From an uncultured Collinsella sp. (GTDB taxonomy: Bacteria > Actinomycetota > Coriobacteriia > Coriobacteriales > Coriobacteriaceae): a stretch of 10,307 bases of DNA. How positions within the stretch are numbered: the first letter of the stretch is position 1; every line of letters begins with the position of its first letter. A model generated the notes under the pieces. It did not search any database. It saw only the letters and a list, made by a program, of their open reading frames with translations, and was not told the DNA's origin. The position numbers and the translations under genes were made by a program. The stretch spans positions 1 through 10,307 of the forward strand of contig USTC01000015.1 of assembly GCA_900557505.1 (NCBI GenBank). Reading direction: 5' to 3'. Positions 6,848 through 10,307 of this stretch are shown in pieces.

Positions 6848-6848
6848 T

Positions 6849-7640
6849 ATGACCGAACGTTCCCGGAGCGGCAAGACCGCTTGGGACAAGGAGAAAACCC
6901 GCGAGCTGTTTCGTCGTTACAAGGAGACCGGTGATCCGGACGCCCGTGAGCAGCTCGTCATGTCCCATATGAACCTGGTAAGGTTTCTTGCCAACAAATT
7001 TAAGAATCGCGGCGAGCCGCTCGACGACCTCATGCAGGTCGGCTATCTGGGCTTGCTCAAGGCTATCGACCGTTTTGATCCCGAGCGCGGACTCGAGTTC
7101 ACGACGTTTGCGACACCCACTATCCTGGGCGAGATCAAACGCCATTTTCGAGACAAGGGCTGGAGTGTGCGCGTACCGCGTCGTCTGCAGGAGCTCTCGG
7201 CCAAGGTCAACCAGGCTACTGACAAACTTACCAACGAGCTGCAGCGTTCGCCCAAGGTTGAGGAGATCGCTGAGTATCTAGATGTGACTGTCGATGAGGT
7301 CCTCGAGGCTATGGAATCGTCTTCGGCCTATACCTCGGTGCCCATCGAGGCTCCTGGTGCGTCCGATTCCGACGATGCGCCCTCGATTCTCGACCGTTAC
7401 GCCGATGATGACAACGAGCTCGACTTCACCGATGACCGCCTGGTGATCGAGGAGGCCATTCGCGATTTCTCGCCGCGTGAGCGCGAGGTTATCGAGCTGC
7501 GCTTTGTGAAGGGCATGACTCAGATTGAGATTGCCAAGAAGCTGGGCATCTCGCAGGTGCAGGTCTCGCGTCTGCTTCGCCGTACCCTTAAGAAGATTCA
7601 AGACAAGATTGACCCCGACGGAGTGATGGTTCGTTCATGA
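6849..7640 (+). CDS. RNA polymerase sigma factor, SigB/SigF/SigG family (group 3)
   Basis: A 263-residue alternative sigma factor that directs RNA polymerase to a special promoter set, typically general stress or sporulation genes. Region 2 (about 35-105) has LVMSHMNLVRFLANKF, DDLMQVGYLGLLKAIDRFDP and the -10-recognising FTTFATPTILGEIKRHFRDK. Region 3 spans about 110-165. Region 4 (200-252) holds FSPREREVIELRF and the helix-turn-helix TQIEIAKKLGISQVQVSRLL (224-243), which reads the -35 element. Length and the lack of region 1.1 fit SigB/SigF rather than a housekeeping factor. An acidic linker rich in Asp (172-196) separates regions 3 and 4. The ATG at 6849 follows the anti-sigma stop after a single base, and the TGA overlaps the next start (ATGA), so translation of all three genes is coupled. 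The gene could equally be labelled sigB or sigF, so no symbol is given. Confidence 0.9.
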   Translation: MTERSRSGKTAWDKEKTRELFRRYKETGDPDAREQLVMSHMNLVRFLANKFKNRGEPLDDLMQVGYLGLLKAIDRFDPERGLEFTTFATPTILGEIKRHFRDKGWSVRVPRRLQELSAKVNQATDKLTNELQRSPKVEEIAEYLDVTVDEVLEAMESSSAYTSVPIEAPGASDSDDAPSILDRYADDDNELDFTDDRLVIEEAIRDFSPREREVIELRFVKGMTQIEIAKKLGISQVQVSRLLRRTLKKIQDKIDPDGVMVRS

Positions 7641-9046
7641 ATGACCACCCCCAACAATCCGACCGCACGCTGCGCGATACCCGCATTCTGACGCTTCGCA
7701 TTTGGTCCGTCGTCGGTTGCATCGTTATCGCCGCTGTCATCTTTAACCTTATGGGAATCCTGGCGCCGGTTATCGAGTTTCTCGCTGTCGGTTCCATCAT
7801 CGCTTTTGTGATGTCGCCGATCACCAACTGGCTCGAGCATCACGGCGTCGGTCGTGGCTTCGGTTCGCTCATCGCGCTCATCGTGGTTGTGGCGGTGCTC
7901 GTCGGCGTCGTCTGCATCCTGTCGCCGATTCTGTTTGGCCAGATTATGGAAGTCCTGAGCCGTCTGCCCGCGCAGCTTCGCGTTGCGGGCGGCGACCTCA
8001 ATGAGATGATCTCACACGCCAAGACGCTCAACAACACGCCGCTCAAGGAGTATCTGGACGACAATCTTTCTTCGCTGGTTACCGTGGCGTCGAAGTACGT
8101 CTCGCAAATCGCTGCCGAGCTCGGTCGCGGTGTATTCCCGCTCATTACCAACACAGCCTCGCAACTGTTCGTTATCTTCCTTGGCCTGGTACTTGCCTAT
8201 TGGTTGGCCTGCGACTACCCCCGCATGCACCACGAGGTCTGTACCATTATCGGTCAGGAGAAGGAGACCTCGTACCGCTTTATGGTCGCCATCCTTTCTC
8301 GCTCTGTCGGCGGCTACATGCGCGGTATGGTCGTGACGTCCATCTGCGGTGGTTTCCTCGCCTTTATCGGCTTCCTGATTATCGGCCATCCGTATGCGGC
8401 GCTCATGGCTATCTTCACTGGCATCATGCACTTGGTTCCGGTCGTCGGTCCCTGGGTGAGCGCAGCAATCGCCACGGTGCTCGGCTTTATGTTCAGCCCC
8501 ATGTTGGCGTTATGGACGCTCATCGTGACGATGGTCGCGCAAAACGTCACCGATAACGTTATCTCGCCTAAAGTTATGCAAAGCTCGGTGCAGGTGCATC
8601 CCATCATGAGCCTCACGGCTCTCGTTATTGGTTCGGCGCTCATGGGTCCCATTGGCATGATCATTGCCATTCCGCTGTGTGCGGCCCTCAAGGGCATCTT
8701 TGTCTATTACTTTGAGAACGAGACCGGCCGTCAGCTCGTGGCATACGACGGCGCCGTGTTTAAGGGCACGCCGTATCGCGATGCCGAAGGCAACCCGGTC
8801 GCCGCCTATGACGCGCTTGGAGACGATACATTCATCTATGAGTCCGAGCTCATCGGTAACGAGACTGCGCCCGAGGCCAAGGCCATGCCCAAGCCCGAGC
8901 TCGATAATCCCTGGATTAAGCTCTCTGGTCTGCAGCCCGATGCCACGGGCTTCTTCAAGAACCCCTTCGCCAAAGACGATGACTCCGACTCGGACGACGA
9001 TACCAAAACCGGCATCGACGGCTCCATGGACGATGACGACAACTAG
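7637..9046 (+). CDS. AI-2E family (UPF0118/PerM-like) transporter
   Basis: A 469-residue polytopic membrane protein. Family members include the autoinducer-2 exporter TqsA/YdgG and Na+/H+ antiporters, and the substrate of most is unknown. About seven to eight hydrophobic segments are seen: roughly 25-62 (two), 77-100, 170-192, 232-252, 254-282, 284-303 and 326-358. Between the third and fourth lies the family's large amphipathic loop (100-165). The signature PVVGPW (268-273) and the block VTDNVISPKVM (304-314) are characteristic. A soluble tail of about 110 residues follows the last helix. It is rich in acidic residues, ends DDDSDSDDDTKT and GSMDDDDN, and is longer than in typical members. 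The start ATG overlaps the sigma-factor TGA by four bases, so it is translationally coupled to the sigma gene. This gene ends the operon, and a strong terminator follows. Confidence 0.85.
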   Translation: MNDHPQQSDRTLRDTRILTLRIWSVVGCIVIAAVIFNLMGILAPVIEFLAVGSIIAFVMSPITNWLEHHGVGRGFGSLIALIVVVAVLVGVVCILSPILFGQIMEVLSRLPAQLRVAGGDLNEMISHAKTLNNTPLKEYLDDNLSSLVTVASKYVSQIAAELGRGVFPLITNTASQLFVIFLGLVLAYWLACDYPRMHHEVCTIIGQEKETSYRFMVAILSRSVGGYMRGMVVTSICGGFLAFIGFLIIGHPYAALMAIFTGIMHLVPVVGPWVSAAIATVLGFMFSPMLALWTLIVTMVAQNVTDNVISPKVMQSSVQVHPIMSLTALVIGSALMGPIGMIIAIPLCAALKGIFVYYFENETGRQLVAYDGAVFKGTPYRDAEGNPVAAYDALGDDTFIYESELIGNETAPEAKAMPKPELDNPWIKLSGLQPDATGFFKNPFAKDDDSDSDDDTKTGIDGSMDDDDN

Positions 9047-9095
9047 CGGGGTAATTCGGGTTAACATTCATACGTGCTAACATGCACTTTCGCTG

Positions 9096-9126
9096 GAGGG
9101 TCGCTGTTTGGCGGCCCTCTTTTTTT
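9096..9126 (+). terminator. Rho-independent terminator of the sigma-factor operon
   Basis: GAGGGTCGC (9096-9104) pairs with GCGGCCCTC (9111-9119) over nine positions, one a T-G wobble, around the six-base loop TGTTTG. Seven T follow at 9120-9126. It lies 50 bases after the transporter stop and upstream of the alaS promoter, so it closes the preceding operon and is not a leader attenuator of alaS. Confidence 0.9.
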
Positions 9127-9152
9127 GCATGGGCGCGGCGGGATGGTAATAT
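9125..9152 (+). promoter_or_regulatory. alaS promoter with extended -10
   Basis: TTGCAT (9125-9130) and TAATAT (9147-9152) are 16 bases apart, and TGG directly before the -10 forms a TGn extension. The predicted start point near 9159 leaves a leader of about 40 bases with GAGGAG at 9184-9189, nine bases before the ATG. The -35 overlaps the T-run of the upstream terminator. Confidence 0.6.
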
Positions 9153-9198
9153 CGTTACGTTTGAACTGTTTCGATGTGAAACCGAGGAGATTCCCTCT

Positions 9199-10307
9199 AT
9201 GAGTGCTGACTACCCGTCAATGACTACGGCCGAGATTCGCTCCAAGTTCCTCAACTTCTTTGAGGTGCGCGGTCTTAAGCTCTATCCTTCTTCGTCCCTC
9301 GTCCCCGACGATCCTTCGCTGCTGCTTGCCAACGCCGGCATGAACCAGTTTAAGGAGTACTACCAGGGCAAGAAGACCATGAAGGAGATCGGCGCGATTT
9401 CCTGCCAGAAGTGCGTCCGCACCAACGACATCGATTGCATTGGCGAGGACGGCCGTCACCTGTCCTTCTTCGAGATGCTCGGCGACTTCTCTTTTGGCGG
9501 CGTCTCCAAGGAGCAGGCTTGCGCCTGGGCCTTTGAGCTCATCACCAAGGAGTTCAAGCTGCCGCTTGACCGCCTGTACTTCACCGTCTTTACCGAGGAC
9601 GACGAGACCCACGACGTGTGGCGCTCTCTGGGCGTTGCCGAGGACCACATCTCCCGTTTGGGCGAGGACGACAACTTCTGGGCCGCTGGCCCCACCGGCC
9701 CCTGCGGTCCGTGCTCCGAGATCTACTTTGACATGGGCGAGGAGGTCGGCTGCGGCAGCCCCGACTGCAAGCCCGGCTGCGACTGCGACCGCTTCCTGGA
9801 GTTCTGGAACCTCGTCTTTACCCAGTATGACCGCCAGGAGGACGGCTCCATGCCGGAGCTGCCGCACCGCAACCTCGATACGGGCATGGGCCTTGAGCGC
9901 ATGGCCGCCATCATGCAGCACAAGACCGCCAATTACGACGGCGACTTGATGCAGCATCTCATCAAGCTGGGCGAGGAGATCAGCGGCAAGACCTATGACG
10001 CCGACGATTACTCCGGTGCCAGCCGATCTCTTCGCATCATCGCCGACCACTCCCGTGCCGTCGACTTTATGATTTCGGATGGCATCCTCCCCGGTAACGA
10101 GGGTCGCGAGTACGTCCTTCGCCGCCTGCTCCGCCGCGCCGTGTTCCACGGTCGCCTGCTGGGCATCGAGGGCGCCTTCCTGACCAAGTTTATCGACGAG
10201 GTCAACGCTCAGATGGGCGAGGCCTATCCTGAGCTGCTCAAGAACGTCGCGCTCGTCAAGGGTATGCAGGCTCATAGTGTTGGTATGCATGTGTGCCGTA
10301 ATGTCAT
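9199..10307 (+). CDS. alaS: Alanyl-tRNA synthetase, N-terminal catalytic part (runs off the window; odd end)
   Basis: AlaRS charges tRNA-Ala with alanine and is essential. The class II catalytic core is complete: motif 1 region YPSSSLVPDDPSLLLANAGM (29-48), motif 2 region CVRTNDIDCIG to FFEMLGDFSFG (72-100), TGPCGPCSEI (166-175), a Cys-rich insert CGSPDCKPGCDCDRF (185-199) common in Firmicutes-type enzymes, and motif 3 LDTGMGLER (226-234). The tRNA-recognition stretch ADHSRAVDFMISDGILPGNE (282-301) and VLRRLLRRA (306-314) follow. A full enzyme is about 870-890 residues, so the editing and C-Ala domains lie outside. From about residue 355 (near 10262) the frame stays open, but the sequence GMQAHSVGMHVCRNV no longer fits. 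Family members have an acidic EEERF-type block here. The ATG at 9199 has a good ribosome site (GAGGAG, 9184-9189). The gene call is certain; the state of its 3' part is not. Confidence 0.95.
   Translation, partial: MSADYPSMTTAEIRSKFLNFFEVRGLKLYPSSSLVPDDPSLLLANAGMNQFKEYYQGKKTMKEIGAISCQKCVRTNDIDCIGEDGRHLSFFEMLGDFSFGGVSKEQACAWAFELITKEFKLPLDRLYFTVFTEDDETHDVWRSLGVAEDHISRLGEDDNFWAAGPTGPCGPCSEIYFDMGEEVGCGSPDCKPGCDCDRFLEFWNLVFTQYDRQEDGSMPELPHRNLDTGMGLERMAAIMQHKTANYDGDLMQHLIKLGEEISGKTYDADDYSGASRSLRIIADHSRAVDFMISDGILPGNEGREYVLRRLLRRAVFHGRLLGIEGAFLTKFIDEVNAQMGEAYPELLKNVALVKGMQAHSVGMHVCRNV
10261..10289 (+). repeat. Two GGTATGCA direct repeats at the window end
   Basis: GGTATGCA occurs at 10261-10268 and again at 10282-10289, 21 bases apart (two helical turns), exactly where the AlaRS similarity stops. 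Such spaced repeats can be recombinase binding sites near an element end, but two eight-base copies at a sequence edge may also be chance. Confidence 0.3.

Noticed and set aside
6853..6861. GAACGTTC palindrome in the start of the sigma gene, considered as a second SOS box
   Set aside because: The half-sites touch with no four-base spacer, and it lies within coding sequence, so it does not fit a LexA operator.
9047..9198. T-box leader for alaS
   Set aside because: The hairpin at 9096-9126 could suggest an attenuator, but it lies upstream of the alaS promoter. There is no T-box core and no room for the specifier stem in the roughly 40-base leader.
9217..10290. Minus-strand 357-codon frame opposite alaS
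   Set aside because: It lies wholly over the AlaRS catalytic domain; the protein shows only biased repetitive Leu/Ala/Val composition from the reverse of alaS codons.

Overview
The window reads as an ordinary chromosomal stretch of a moderately GC-rich Gram-positive bacterium. The best guess is the Coriobacteriia (Collinsella-like). This rests on Actinobacteria-style codon use with strong Shine-Dalgarno sites, a Gram-positive type SOS box, a SigB/SigF-family sigma factor module and a clostridial-type Cys-rich AlaRS. It is an inference from sequence style; no taxonomic marker gene is present. All genes are on the + strand and tightly packed, and no gene-free stretch reaches 300 bases.

Left block (1-3098): the 3' end of a NodB-type polysaccharide deacetylase that stops unusually early, overlapping by one base an RluD-type pseudouridine synthase. 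After an 82-base gap with a possible promoter comes a membrane-anchored family 2 glycosyltransferase with processive-enzyme motifs. It ends at a strong hairpin terminator. Twenty-five bases later a small type IV prepilin peptidase-like (A24) protein begins.

Middle block (3130-5789): a dNTP triphosphohydrolase of the HD superfamily, then the AAA+ recombination factor RarA. The rarA frame is broken by a net two-base excess at 5308-5309, giving an N-terminal AAA+ part and a C-terminal part that meet in an ATGA stop/start overlap. The short gap before rarA holds a perfect CGAAC-N4-GTTCG palindrome (LexA/SOS-box-like) next to a TATACT -10 candidate, suggesting damage control of rarA.

Right block (5890-9046): a four-gene, overlapping operon of a DUF948/YtxG-like membrane coiled-coil protein, an RsbW-like anti-sigma factor, a SigB/SigF-family sigma factor and an AI-2E-family (UPF0118) permease, closed by a clear terminator at 9096-9126. 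The anti-sigma protein lacks the ATP-binding N-box Asn and the DxGxG loop that define the kinase family, and no anti-anti-sigma gene sits beside it.

The last gene is alaS, with its own extended -10 promoter. Its reading frame stays open to the window edge, but after about codon 355 (near 10262) the sequence stops looking like AlaRS and contains two GGTATGCA repeats. This suggests an insertion junction or an assembly-end artefact. I see no CRISPR array, tRNA, rRNA or complete insertion sequence. The points that most deserve follow-up are the degenerate anti-sigma module, the SOS-box candidate, the split rarA and the alaS break.
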